Assembly (NCBI RefSeq): GCF_000768315.1
Contig: NZ_AQQX01000004.1
Location: forward strand, 248,001-312,000
Direction: 5' to 3'
DNA length: 64,000 nucleotides
From: Pseudooceanicola atlanticus
GTDB taxonomy: Bacteria > Pseudomonadota > Alphaproteobacteria > Rhodobacterales > Rhodobacteraceae
Position 1 is the first letter of the stretch; each line of letters begins with the position of its first letter. The notes beneath the pieces are model-generated. The model saw only the letters and a program-made list of their open reading frames with translations. It did not search any database and had not been told where the DNA came from. Made by a program: the position numbers and the translations under genes. This document shows, one piece after another, positions 35,785-43,868 of the stretch.

Positions 35785-36782
35785 CAGACCTGCTCCTGTC
35801 TGGTTTGGCTTTGAATGGGGGCGGCGACGCCCGGGATGACGCTGGTTTCGACCGGCTCGAGGCCAAGGCGCGCAATCAGCTGATCCGGGATCGGCCGGGT
35901 GGAAAGGTAAAGAACGTGCTGACCGCCCTGCGCATGCTGGGCCAGAAGGCGCGGCAGCGGAGGCACATGGGCGGTGTCATGGATGGTGACGAAATCGGCC
36001 TCGCGGCGGGCAAGCTCCAGCACAGCATCGGCGATGTCCGCGTCATGCACGACAACGTCGGCGGTGTCGAGCGCGCGGCGCGTCTTCATCACCAGCAGAT
36101 CGGGGTCGTCGGACCCGGTCCAGGCCAGCGTGACCCGCGGCGTCTGCTCGCGACCGGCCTGATGGGCCTGCAACAGCGTTGTCAGGGCATGATCCAGGTC
36201 GTGCCCTTCGGCATGGGCCTCGGGCCCGGCATGGTCGAACCATTCGGCCCAGAACTCGCGGCGGGCGGCGCCGTGGGGCAGAACCTCTGCCCGGTCGCGG
36301 AAATGCGCCGCGGCTTCGGCCAGGTCACCGGTTGCGACCGGCAGCTGTGCCTCGAGCGCGGCCTTGACCTTGCGGGCCAGCACGGGCGCGGTGCCTTCGG
36401 TCCCGATGGCCACGGTCAGCGGCGCACGGTCGACCATGGCGGGCGTGATGAACTGTGACGCGGCCAGGTTGTCGACGACATTAACCAGCACGCCAGCGTC
36501 ACGGCCCAGCGACGCGGTGCGCGCATCCTTGGCGTCGTCCTCGTCCGCCGCGTAGACCAGCTGTGCCCCGACCAGATCGAGCGCGCGCAGCGCCCGTGCC
36601 TTCAGGATCAGCTGACCGCGACGGGCCCATGTGCGGATTTCCGGTGCCGCATCTTCGGCGTAGACTTCGATCCGGGCGGGCGTCTTCATCAGCAGGCGCA
36701 GCTTGGCCAGCGCGGCCGCGCCTCCGCCGGACAGAAGCACGCGTGTGCCCTGCATCGACAGGAAGATCGGGAAATGCTGCAT
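35784..36782 (-). CDS. cysG: Short siroheme synthase (CysG-like) with a partial methyltransferase domain
   Basis: This 332-residue protein begins with a precorrin-2 dehydrogenase/sirohydrochlorin ferrochelatase domain (MQHFPIFLSMQGTRVLLSGG; LVYAADEDDAKD; GVLVNVVDN), which finishes sirohaem for CysI. From about residue 215 it resembles the first half of the uroporphyrinogen methyltransferase domain (PRVTLAWTGSDDPDLLVMKTRRAL; ADVVVHDADI) but ends at VIPGVAAP after about 110 residues. The G-G-D-P-F motif region and the second half of that domain are absent, so methylation must be done by another enzyme. The start is supported by GGAAAGGGGG upstream. It is the first gene of the cys operon, divergent from an Lrp/AsnC regulator. 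Confidence 0.87.
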   Translation of the reverse strand: MQHFPIFLSMQGTRVLLSGGGAAALAKLRLLMKTPARIEVYAEDAAPEIRTWARRGQLILKARALRALDLVGAQLVYAADEDDAKDARTASLGRDAGVLVNVVDNLAASQFITPAMVDRAPLTVAIGTEGTAPVLARKVKAALEAQLPVATGDLAEAAAHFRDRAEVLPHGAARREFWAEWFDHAGPEAHAEGHDLDHALTTLLQAHQAGREQTPRVTLAWTGSDDPDLLVMKTRRALDTADVVVHDADIADAVLELARREADFVTIHDTAHVPPLPRLLAQHAQGGQHVLYLSTRPIPDQLIARLGLEPVETSVIPGVAAPIQSQTRQEQV

Positions 36783-36804
36783 GGACGCCCCCTTTCCGGG
36801 TCGG

Positions 36805-36832
36805 TTGACTTGAGACCAACTTAGGAAATAAT
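36805..36832 (+). promoter_or_regulatory. Candidate promoter of the Lrp/AsnC regulator gene
   Basis: TTGACT (36805-36810) and AATAAT (36827-36832) are separated by 16 bases and each matches the sigma-70 consensus at five of six positions. The start codon at 36929 lies about 97 bases downstream. Confidence 0.45.
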
Positions 36833-36864
36833 CCCCCCAACCCGCTAGGTATCCGGGGAAATAA
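36824..36864. promoter_or_regulatory. Two GGAAATAA direct repeats, 33 bp apart, in the cysG/lrp divergent region
   Basis: GGAAATAA is present at 36824-36831 and again at 36857-36864. The 33-bp spacing equals about three helical turns, as expected for sites bound cooperatively by an oligomeric Lrp/AsnC protein on one face of DNA. The first copy overlaps the candidate -10 box. Whether the adjacent regulator binds here is inference. Confidence 0.4.
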
Positions 36865-36928
36865 GGAACTCTGTTCCAGCAAGCGCGACCAGCCGGGTCG
36901 GAATCCCGGTAAAGCAAGGAAAACAGGA

Positions 36929-37390
36929 ATGGCGACCCGACTGGACGAGCTCGACCGGAAAATCCTTTTGCAACTGCAGCAGGACACCACACCCTCGATC
37001 GAGGAAATCGCCAAGAAAGTAGGGTCCTCCAAGACCCCTGTGTGGAACCGGATCCGCAAGATGCGCGATGCCGGGATCATCACGCGGGAGGTGGCGATTC
37101 TCGATGCGGAGACGCTGGGGTTCGAGGCCTGCTTCTTCGTGCTGATCCGCACGTCGGAGCACGACGCCTCCTGGCAGGCGGCCTTCCTCAAGGCCCTGCG
37201 CGAACGCCCCGAAGTGCAGGAGGCACACCGACTGGCCGGCGACATCGACTACATACTCAAGGTCCGCGTCCAGAATGCCCGCGCTTACGATGCGTTCTAC
37301 CAGGCGCTGATATCGGAGGTGAAGGTCCACAACGTGACCGCGCTGCTGTCGATGGAAGAGATCAAATCGACCAACGCCCTGCCCCTCTGA
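36929..37390 (+). CDS. Lrp/AsnC family transcriptional regulator
   Basis: This 153-residue regulator has the N-terminal helix-turn-helix (LDELDRKILLQLQQDTTPS, then EEIAKKVGSSKTPVWNRI) and the C-terminal RAM ligand-binding domain (LAGDIDYILKVRVQNARAYD and LLSMEEIKSTNALPL). It is transcribed away from the cys operon across 146 bases, so it probably controls that operon and itself, likely in response to an amino acid such as cysteine or methionine; the effector is a guess. A good ribosome-binding site (AAGGAAAACAGGA) precedes the ATG. A strong palindromic terminator follows. Confidence 0.93.
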   Translation: MATRLDELDRKILLQLQQDTTPSIEEIAKKVGSSKTPVWNRIRKMRDAGIITREVAILDAETLGFEACFFVLIRTSEHDASWQAAFLKALRERPEVQEAHRLAGDIDYILKVRVQNARAYDAFYQALISEVKVHNVTALLSMEEIKSTNALPL

Positions 37391-37418
37391 CCGGGCGCTC
37401 GGGGCTTAATCCAAAGAA

Positions 37419-37447
37419 AAAGGGCCGGTCGATGCGACCGGCCCTTT
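37419..37447. terminator. Bidirectional rho-independent terminator
   Basis: AAAGGGCCGGTCG and CGACCGGCCCTTT form a perfect 13-bp stem around ATG, with A-rich sequence on the left and T-rich sequence on the right. It serves both the regulator gene and the minus-strand acidic protein gene that converges on it. Confidence 0.9.
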
Positions 37448-37466
37448 GCGTTTTTATGTCAGAGGC

Positions 37467-38510
37467 TTAGCCTTCCAGACCAAGCGCCTGCCGCACCTGC
37501 TCCAGCAGGGTGGAGAGCTGGTCGGGATTGTTCCGCGCGCCCTCGATCCCGGCCTTCAGCGCGCCTTTCTGGATCACCCCGATATCGGAGGCATCGATCA
37601 GTTCGATCACCTGGTCGAAGTCGAACCCGTCCACCGTCAGCAGGTCGGTGATGCTGGCCACGGACATGCCGGTTTCCTCGGCCAGAGCCTCGACCTCGGC
37701 GCTGGTTTCGGTCGTGGCGGCGTCGGCCGCATCCGCGGTTTCGGCCGCGGCGGTTTCGGCGGTTTCTTCCGCGGCTTCGGCGGTATCGGCTGCGGCGTCA
37801 GCAGCCTCTTCGGTCGCGGCGGTGGTTTCCGTGGCCACCTCTTCCGCGGCCTCCGCAGTCGTTTCCGCGGCCTCGTCGGCAACCTCCGCCGTCGCTTCGG
37901 CAGTGGCCTCTACGGCCTCTTCCGTCGCTTCGGCGGCGGCGGTCGCGGTGTCCTCGGTCACGTCAGCGGCGGCTTCGGCGGTGTCCTCGGCTGCGGCGAC
38001 GGTGTCTTCGACGGCTTCTTCGGTCGCTTCGGCGGCGGTTTCAGCAGCCTCACCCGCGGTGTCCATCACGGTCTCGGCCGTGTTTTCAACGGCTTCGGCC
38101 GCGTCAGAGGCCTGGTCCGCCGCATCGCCGGCCAGCGCCATCGCATCATCGGTGGCCTCGGCGGCAGCATCAGCTGCGTCGCCTGCGACCTCTTCGGCGT
38201 TCTCGGTCGCCTCGCTCACGGCTGCGCCGACGGTTTCTGCCGCTTCTTCAGCGGTTTCCGCGGCATCGGCAGCCAGTTCCTGCGCCTCTTCGACCGCTTC
38301 TTCGGCCACTTCGGCCGCAGCTACCGCAGTGTCCTCGACCGCGTCACCGACCGAGTCGGCGGCGTCTTCCAGCGCGGCAGGGGCATCGATGTCCTCTGCG
38401 CTTTCGGCAACGTCGGTGGCCATCTCCTCGACCACTTCCGGCTCACGGATGTACCAGGCGATCCCGCCCACGATCACGAGGCCAATCAGAACGGCAATGA
38501 TTTTCTGCAT
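37467..38510 (-). CDS. Membrane-anchored, extremely acidic Ala/Glu/Thr-rich repeat protein
   Basis: This 347-residue protein has an N-terminal membrane anchor ([20 protein letters not shown]). A region of about 220 residues follows that is made almost only of Ala, Glu, Asp, Thr and Val with no Lys, for example [19 protein letters not shown]. Residue spacing suggests 11-residue amphipathic helical repeats like those of LEA-3 proteins. The C-terminal 75 residues are ordinary sequence ([36 protein letters not shown]) and look like a small conserved helical domain, which argues that the frame is real. It is predicted to be anchored in the inner membrane with a long periplasmic rod. Function is unknown. 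The antisense Gly/Phe-rich frame is a shadow. Confidence 0.82.
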   Translation of the reverse strand: MQKIIAVLIGLVIVGGIAWYIREPEVVEEMATDVAESAEDIDAPAALEDAADSVGDAVEDTAVAAAEVAEEAVEEAQELAADAAETAEEAAETVGAAVSEATENAEEVAGDAADAAAEATDDAMALAGDAADQASDAAEAVENTAETVMDTAGEAAETAAEATEEAVEDTVAAAEDTAEAAADVTEDTATAAAEATEEAVEATAEATAEVADEAAETTAEAAEEVATETTAATEEAADAAADTAEAAEETAETAAAETADAADAATTETSAEVEALAEETGMSVASITDLLTVDGFDFDQVIELIDASDIGVIQKGALKAGIEGARNNPDQLSTLLEQVRQALGLEG

Positions 38511-38680
38511 TTGAGAATTCCCTTCCTTTGGTCACCTGCGCCCATTCTAACGCAAGTTGGCCGACGCCGCCCACAAAATGCTGCGAGGCAGAGATTCGGC
38601 TTTGGCAGGACGTTTCCCCGATTTGCCGCTTGAAAGAAACCCCTGCCAAGTCTACTTTGTGCCTTCAAAACCACGGCCAC

Positions 38681-38687
38681 AAAAGGA
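38681..38687 (+). promoter_or_regulatory. Ribosome-binding site that selects the ATA start of infC
   Basis: AAAAGGA lies eight bases before the ATA codon at 38696. No ATG, GTG or TTG in frame lies at suitable distance from it; the nearest alternative TTG (38657) is upstream of this site and has no good site of its own. Confidence 0.6.
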
Positions 38688-38695
38688 CCAAGAAA

Positions 38696-39241
38696 ATAGC
38701 TCGCAGACCACACAACGCGCCGCCGACCCGTGATACCGGCCCCCGCGTAAACGAACGCATTCGCGCAGATGAAATCCGCCTGATTGGCGCCGACGGAGAG
38801 AACGTTGGTGTCGTGACTCCGGCCCGCGCCATGGAAATGGCCGCTCAAGCAGAGCTGGATCTTGTCGAGATTTCCCCGAATGCCAATCCGCCTGTCTGCA
38901 AGATCATGGATTTCGGCAAGTTCAAGTACGAACAGCAGAAGCGGGAATCCGAGGCGCGCAAGAAACAGAAGATCATCGAGGTGAAGGAGGTGAAGTTCCG
39001 CCCCAACACCGACACGCATGACTACGAAGTGAAGATGCGCAACGTCTTCAAATTCCTTGAAAAAGGCGACAAGGTGAAGGTCACCCTGCGGTTCCGCGGC
39101 CGCGAGATGGCGCACCAGAACCTGGGCCGCGAATTGCTGGAACGGGTCGCCGAGGACATCAAGGAAGTCGGCAAGGTCGAGAACATGCCGAAGATGGAAG
39201 GCCGCCAGATGATCATGATGATCGGCCCGGTCACCAAGTAA
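38696..39241 (+). CDS. infC: Translation initiation factor IF-3 (probable ATA start)
   Basis: IF-3 binds the 30S subunit and enforces correct start-codon choice. The coding part ([63 protein letters not shown]) covers both IF-3 domains and ends at GPVTK. I place the start at the ATA codon at 38696, giving 181 residues, the usual family length, because AAAAGGA lies at proper spacing and homologues begin with ARRPHNAPP. Non-standard start codons (ATT in E. coli) let IF-3 repress its own translation; the same logic is inferred here. A rho-independent terminator follows the stop. No rpmI or rplT genes follow, unlike in many bacteria. Confidence 0.93.
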   Translation: MARRPHNAPPTRDTGPRVNERIRADEIRLIGADGENVGVVTPARAMEMAAQAELDLVEISPNANPPVCKIMDFGKFKYEQQKRESEARKKQKIIEVKEVKFRPNTDTHDYEVKMRNVFKFLEKGDKVKVTLRFRGREMAHQNLGRELLERVAEDIKEVGKVENMPKMEGRQMIMMIGPVTK

Positions 39242-39262
39242 TCCCAATTTGACGTCATGATG

Positions 39263-39290
39263 AAACGGCCCTCTTTTGGGGGCCGTTTTT
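39263..39290 (+). terminator. Rho-independent terminator of infC
   Basis: AAACGGCCCTC pairs with GGGGGCCGTTT (one G-U pair) around TTTT, and the stem ends in TTTTT followed by G-TTT. It lies 21 bases beyond the infC stop. Confidence 0.85.
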
Positions 39291-39342
39291 GTTTGCATTC
39301 AAGGGTTTGGGGCGGCTGGCTCGGGCAATGCTGCGCGGTTGG

Positions 39343-40362
39343 TCACGGCTTGTTAAGCCGCCTGCTCCGGTCACGAGGCTGGGGCCGGGTCGGGATTTCC
39401 TTGAGCAGGCCACCCACCCCCATCCCGGCGATATCGTCGCCGGAGACGGGCAGACCGCAGGCAATCCGCGACAGGATCCAATCGGCCCCGTTCAGAGACG
39501 GCGAACGCGCGCAGCCTGGCAAGCCGATCACCGGACGGTCGGATAAATCCCCCAGGAACAACAGGTTGCCCGGATCGACGGGCATTCCAAACCGCGTCAC
39601 CTGGCCGCCCGCATCGCGTACGGCACCGGGTGCGACATCATCGGGATCGGACGTGGCAGAGCCTGTCAGGATCAGCACCAGGTCCTCCGGTGCGTCCTTC
39701 TGGAGCTCCGCCGTCAGCGCCGCGCGATCATGGGCCACGGTGCGGGTTTCGGTCAGGTCCATCCCCAAAGCCTCGACCCGGTCCCGGATGGCCTTCACGC
39801 CTTTTTCCCCTGCTCCACCAGGGATTTGCGTGACGATCAGACGGGCCGTGCACAGCCGCGTCCGCTCCAGCCGGAGGGACGGCGCATCGGCCAAGAGGCT
39901 CTCTGCCGCTTCTACCGCGCTGCCCGGAACCGCGTAGGAGATGATCTTGACCGTTGCCACCATCCCGCCCGCGCTCATCTGCCGGTAATTCGGCACCGTG
40001 GCGAGCGTCAGCATCGGGTCGATGCGGTTCAGCGCCTGCAAGCGCGCCGCGTCCAATCGCACCACGCCAGGCCCCGTGGCCAGCAGGTTCACGCGCCCCG
40101 TAAAGGCCTCTGTTATCTGCAGGTTAGCGGCATCCGGGTCCGGCACGAGAGCAGCCGCAACCCGTGCTGCAGCGGTATTTTCATCGATATCACCAGGCGC
40201 CAGACGGGCGACGATGACCTCTGTCATGCCGGCCTCTGCCATGGCCGAAATGTCATCGGCAGACAGGACCTGCCCCTTGCGCAGACGGCCCGAGGACAGG
40301 GCCACGGAATGGGCGAGGATGGCGCCTTCGGCCTCCTCAAGGTCGACCTTTCCGAACTTCAT
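39343..40362 (-). CDS. Molybdopterin-binding protein (MoeA/CinA-like domain)
   Basis: This 339-residue protein starts KFGKVDLEEAEGAILAHSV and has a C-terminal MoCF-type molybdopterin-binding fold (LILTGSATSDPDDVAPGAV; FGMPVDPGNLLFLGDL; IGLPGCARSPSLNGADWIL). The DLEEAxGxxLAHS start and VIGLPGCARSP motif are typical of the protein encoded beside xdhC genes, sometimes fused to a MobA-like nucleotidyltransferase, which is absent here. It probably helps prepare molybdenum cofactor for a xanthine-dehydrogenase-family enzyme. It starts one base after the xdhC stop, so it is coupled to that gene. Confidence 0.88.
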   Translation of the reverse strand: MKFGKVDLEEAEGAILAHSVALSSGRLRKGQVLSADDISAMAEAGMTEVIVARLAPGDIDENTAAARVAAALVPDPDAANLQITEAFTGRVNLLATGPGVVRLDAARLQALNRIDPMLTLATVPNYRQMSAGGMVATVKIISYAVPGSAVEAAESLLADAPSLRLERTRLCTARLIVTQIPGGAGEKGVKAIRDRVEALGMDLTETRTVAHDRAALTAELQKDAPEDLVLILTGSATSDPDDVAPGAVRDAGGQVTRFGMPVDPGNLLFLGDLSDRPVIGLPGCARSPSLNGADWILSRIACGLPVSGDDIAGMGVGGLLKEIPTRPQPRDRSRRLNKP

Positions 40363-40363
40363 G

Positions 40364-41332
40364 TCAGGCGCCTTTTCGCAGGACCCGAGTGATCTCGCCC
40401 ATGATCGAAACCGCGATTTCGGCGGGGCCCGCAGCACCGATATCGAGCCCGACAGGGGCGTGGATGCGGCCGATCTCGGCCTCGCTAAAGCCCTGACCTT
40501 CAAGCCGTTTCACCCGTTTCGCATGAGTCCGCGTCGACCCGAGCGCGCCGATATAGAACGCGTCCGACCGCAGGCCCAGAACGAGAGCCGGATCGTCGAT
40601 CTTGGGGTCGTGGGTCAGCAGGACGAGCGCGGTGCGGGTGTCGATGCCCTCGCGGGTCAGAACCTCGTCCGGGTAGTCCTCCAGGATGCGTTCCCCAGGG
40701 AAACGGTTCTCGGCGGCGAAGGCGGGGCGCGGGTCGATGATGACCGGGTCGTAGCCCGCGATGCGCGCCATCGGCAAAAGGGCCTGAGCGATATGCACGG
40801 CCCCCACCACCATCATCCGCAGCGGCGGGTTGTGGATGGCGACGAAGGTCGTGCCGTCCTCGAGGAAGGCAGACCGATCGGCGCGGAACTTTTCTTCATG
40901 CGTTTCAAAGCCTTCCAGGCGACGTTCCCAGGTTTGGGTGTCGATCACATGGGCCACGGGGCGGCGTTCGGCGCGGGCTTCGCACAGGGCGGCGAGGTGA
41001 TCTTCGGGCAGGCCGTTTTCGAGGCCCACGGGCTCCAGAAGGATGCGGATCGTCCCACCACAGGCAAGCCCCACGGCAAAGGCGTCATCGTCGGAGACAC
41101 CATAGGTCAGGATACGGCTGCCACCCTCTTCAAGTACCTCAAAAGCCTCGGTAATTACCGCACCCTCGACGCAGCCGCCAGAGACGGAGCCGACCAGCTC
41201 CCCCTCGCCCGAGACGGCGAGCATGGCACCGACGCGGCGCGGTGCGGAGCCCCAGGTTTCGACCACGGTCGCCAGCGCCGCGCCCTTGCCGGCGCGAAAC
41301 CAGTCGAGCGCCTGTTCGGGTATCTGATCCAT
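40364..41332 (-). CDS. XdhC/CoxI/CoxF family molybdenum-enzyme maturation protein
   Basis: This 322-residue protein has the N-terminal XdhC-CoxI domain (ALATVVETWGSAPRRVGAML; GSVSGGCVEGAVI; GLACGGTIRILLEP) and the C-terminal Rossmann-like XdhC domain (VVGAVHIAQALLPMARIAGY; VLLTHDPKIDDPAL; YIGALGSTRTHAKR). XdhC proteins bind molybdenum cofactor and help insert the sulfurated form into xanthine-dehydrogenase-family enzymes. The ATG at 41332 begins MDQIPEQALDWF. The 11-bp-unit DNA repeat is about 90 bases upstream. The molybdopterin-binding gene follows directly. Confidence 0.94.
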   Translation of the reverse strand: MDQIPEQALDWFRAGKGAALATVVETWGSAPRRVGAMLAVSGEGELVGSVSGGCVEGAVITEAFEVLEEGGSRILTYGVSDDDAFAVGLACGGTIRILLEPVGLENGLPEDHLAALCEARAERRPVAHVIDTQTWERRLEGFETHEEKFRADRSAFLEDGTTFVAIHNPPLRMMVVGAVHIAQALLPMARIAGYDPVIIDPRPAFAAENRFPGERILEDYPDEVLTREGIDTRTALVLLTHDPKIDDPALVLGLRSDAFYIGALGSTRTHAKRVKRLEGQGFSEAEIGRIHAPVGLDIGAAGPAEIAVSIMGEITRVLRKGA

Positions 41333-41422
41333 GAGACTTCTCCTTTTCCGACCGCGATCGTCGCAGAAAATTCGACCCACCCCAAGTGGCGGAAAGTCGA
41401 CCCTGCCCCCGATTTTCGGAGG

Positions 41423-41464
41423 GTCGGTACGACGTCGGTATCGCGTCGGTATTACGTCGGTGCA
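41423..41464 (-). repeat. Second copy of the 11-bp-unit tandem repeat, upstream of the xdhC-type gene
   Basis: On the plus strand the units read ACGACGTCGGT (41429-41439), ATCGCGTCGGT (41440-41450) and ATTACGTCGGT (41451-41461), then GCA, with a partial GTCGGT before them. On the minus strand this begins TGCACCGACGTAAT exactly as the array before secG does. The second and third units have diverged. Orientation relative to the downstream gene is the same as at secG. Confidence 0.8.
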
Positions 41465-41570
41465 TTTTTGCGCTGGATCAAGACATCATTAACCAATTTC
41501 CGGCATGACAGTCCTGCGGCCCATGCATTCCTTTCCGGAACGTCTTCTTCCCCAGTCGGGCCGCGACACT

Positions 41571-41603
41571 GAAAAAGGCCGGGCAGGTTACCCTGCCCGG
41601 CCT
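41571..41603 (-). terminator. Rho-independent terminator of the OmpA-family gene
   Basis: Read on the minus strand, AGGCCGGGCAGG and CCTGCCCGGCCT form a 12-bp stem around a GTAA loop, followed by TTTTTC. It lies about 40 bases after the OmpA-type stop codon. Confidence 0.9.
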
Positions 41604-41643
41604 CGGAAATGTCCCCGGTCCAGAATGGCCCGGTTCGTATCGC

Positions 41644-43770
41644 TTAGCTGTCCGTCAGCAGCGTGGTGATGCGGCGCACGGCGGCGCGGCGGTTCTCGCG
41701 CTCGGCAGACAGGGTGCGGATCTTCAGGTCGTATTCGCCGTAGCCCTGAACAACCATGTTCTCGGGCGGCACGTCGAAATACTCGGTCAGGGCCAGTGCC
41801 ACGGATTCGGCGCGGCGGTCGGACAGGGCCAGGTTGTAGCTGGCAGAACCGACGGCATCGGTGTGACCTTCGATCAGGAAGACCTCGCCCGGGTTTTCCT
41901 CGATCCGCTGACGCATGGCGGTCCCAAGCGCGGCCAGTTCCTCTGCCTCTTCAGGCCGGATCGCGGAGGAGCCGGTTTCGAAGGTGATGTTGTCCACGTC
42001 GATCTCGGGCACCAGCTGGCGCACGGCGTTGATGTTGCGCACCTGGCTGAGCGAGAAGGTACGGTTCACATCGGCCGGCATCTGGGCCTGTAGCGCGGCG
42101 CGCAGTTCGTCTTCCTGCGCCTGCTGGAAGTTTATCGAACGGTCGGCTTCGGACACCTGCGGCAGCTGGTTCACCTCGACCCGCTCGACAGTGCGGGTGT
42201 CGTCGAAGAGAACGACCTGCTGACCGTCGGGCAGGATGCGCGTGCGGCGCAGCACGGTGCCATCGGCGGCACGGATCGTTTCGATCTGCACGCCATTGTC
42301 GCGCGTGGCGACCGTCCGGGTGGAGCCGTCGTCATAGGCAAAGGTGCGCACGTCGGTCCCGGGGCGGCGGATCAGCGTGTCGTCGTTCTTGTAGACACGG
42401 TAGGAGCCGTCCGGCTGCTGCACGACCACGCGGTCGCCGGAATTCGACACGACCTCGTTGCCGTTCGACAGGATCTGGCCGACAGCGAGGGCACCAAGAC
42501 CAAAGAGGGCGATCTTGCCCAGATCGTTCAGGCCTTCATTGTCGTCCAGCTGGTTGGCGACGCCATCATCCTGGGTGTTGGCCGCCTGCTGATCGGTCTC
42601 CTGTGCCGTGGTCTGCGCATCGGCCGCGGTCTGGAATTCCTCGGTCGAAGAGCGGGTGTCCTCTTCGGTCACGGTTTCCTCGACCACTTCGGCACCTTCG
42701 GTGTCGGTCGCGGTTGCGGCCATGGACCCGGATTGCGCCTCGGCTTCGGCCGCCTGGGCTTCGGCCTGCTGTTCGGCGACGGCCTGCCGGTCGACCTCGG
42801 CCTCGGCGGTTGCTTCGCCATCGCTGGCGGTGGCGCCCGCATCGGCAGTCGTTTCGGCATCGGCCGTCGCGTCGGCATCTTGCGCCGTAGCGGTTTCGGC
42901 GTCGGTCGCGGCCTCCGCGTCAGCGGCGGTCTCAGCTTCGGCTGCGGTTTCAGCTTCTGCTTCGGTTTCAGCTTCTGCTTCGGCAGCGGCTTCGGCATTG
43001 TCTTCGCCGGTCAGCGCGTTACGGACGTTGTCGACGGCCTGTTCAAGCGCGCCGGGCTCTTCCTCGGTCACCGGGGCGGCGTTGGCGTCGGCATTGGCCT
43101 CGGCCGTGGCATCCGAATTGGCGTCGGCCGGGGCCTCTGCATTGGCCTGAGCCTCTGCTTCGGCGGCCTGGTCGGCCTCAAGGTCTTCACGAAGGGCATC
43201 TGCGGTCTGGTCGACCTCTTCGGTCGCGCCTTCGGCAGCGTCTGCGGCCTGTTCGGTTGCGGCCTCGGTCGTATCGGCGGCCTGCTCGGTCACGGCTTCG
43301 GCCGTGTCGGCAGCTTGATCTGCAGTCTGTTCGACCGCCTCGGCAGTTTCCTCGGCGGCGGTTTCAGCCGTCTCGGCGGGCTCTGCGGCGGCTTCAGCCT
43401 GGGCGTTGGCGTTGGCCTGCCCCTCGGCATTCGCGTTGGCCTGGCCCTGACCGCCAGCATTGCCGGCATTATCGTTCACGTCGCCGTTGCCGGTCACCTG
43501 GTCCACGGTGTCCTGAACCGCGTCCACGGCCTGGCCGAGCAGCCCCTTGGCCTCGCCCTCGGCCTGTTCGGGGAGGGATTGGGCCTCTGCGGCCTGCATC
43601 TCTTCCAGTTTCTTCAGCTTGAGGGCCTCGATCTCGGCCTCGGTCATGCCCTCGGTGTTCACCTCGAGTTCAACGTCGTCGAGCGTGACCTGGGCAATGG
43701 CGGCATGCGGAACCGCGAGGCTGAGGCTCAGCACGATCGCGGTGGTCGATTTCAGAAATGTTCCGGTCAT
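41644..43770 (-). CDS. OmpA-family protein with a long acidic Ala/Glu/Thr repeat region
   Basis: This 708-residue protein has a signal peptide (GTFLKSTTAIVLSLSLAVPH then AAIAQ), a Gln/Ala/Asn/Glu-rich linker, and a low-complexity acidic region of about 330 residues with visible 11-residue units (EAVTEQAADTT, EAATEQAADAA). A hydrophobic patch (IALFGLGALAVGQIL) and a beta-type domain with DGSYRVYKNDD and DDGSTRTVATRDNG follow. The C-terminal OmpA domain (ITFETGSSAIRPEEAEELAA; FLIEGHTDAVGSASYNLALS; GYGEYDLKIRT) binds peptidoglycan. The start at 43770 gives a proper leader; the frame extends 20 codons upstream without need. It lies between coxE and xdhC types of gene on the same strand but ends in its own terminator. 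Confidence 0.88.
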   Translation of the reverse strand: MTGTFLKSTTAIVLSLSLAVPHAAIAQVTLDDVELEVNTEGMTEAEIEALKLKKLEEMQAAEAQSLPEQAEGEAKGLLGQAVDAVQDTVDQVTGNGDVNDNAGNAGGQGQANANAEGQANANAQAEAAAEPAETAETAAEETAEAVEQTADQAADTAEAVTEQAADTTEAATEQAADAAEGATEEVDQTADALREDLEADQAAEAEAQANAEAPADANSDATAEANADANAAPVTEEEPGALEQAVDNVRNALTGEDNAEAAAEAEAETEAEAETAAEAETAADAEAATDAETATAQDADATADAETTADAGATASDGEATAEAEVDRQAVAEQQAEAQAAEAEAQSGSMAATATDTEGAEVVEETVTEEDTRSSTEEFQTAADAQTTAQETDQQAANTQDDGVANQLDDNEGLNDLGKIALFGLGALAVGQILSNGNEVVSNSGDRVVVQQPDGSYRVYKNDDTLIRRPGTDVRTFAYDDGSTRTVATRDNGVQIETIRAADGTVLRRTRILPDGQQVVLFDDTRTVERVEVNQLPQVSEADRSINFQQAQEDELRAALQAQMPADVNRTFSLSQVRNINAVRQLVPEIDVDNITFETGSSAIRPEEAEELAALGTAMRQRIEENPGEVFLIEGHTDAVGSASYNLALSDRRAESVALALTEYFDVPPENMVVQGYGEYDLKIRTLSAERENRRAAVRRITTLLTDS

Positions 43771-43868
43771 GGGGTGTAGTCCTTTCCTGGGCCGCATCGG
43801 GCGGCGCTTAGGAAAGCAACGTCGGATCATCGCAATAAGTTCAATGTTATCGGATAGCGCGAGGGATT

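Noticed and set aside
37446-38633. Plus-strand Gly/Phe-rich frame that looks like a structural repeat protein
   Set aside because: It is the antisense image of the Ala/Glu-rich protein; the minus-strand frame has a membrane anchor and a normal C-terminal domain.
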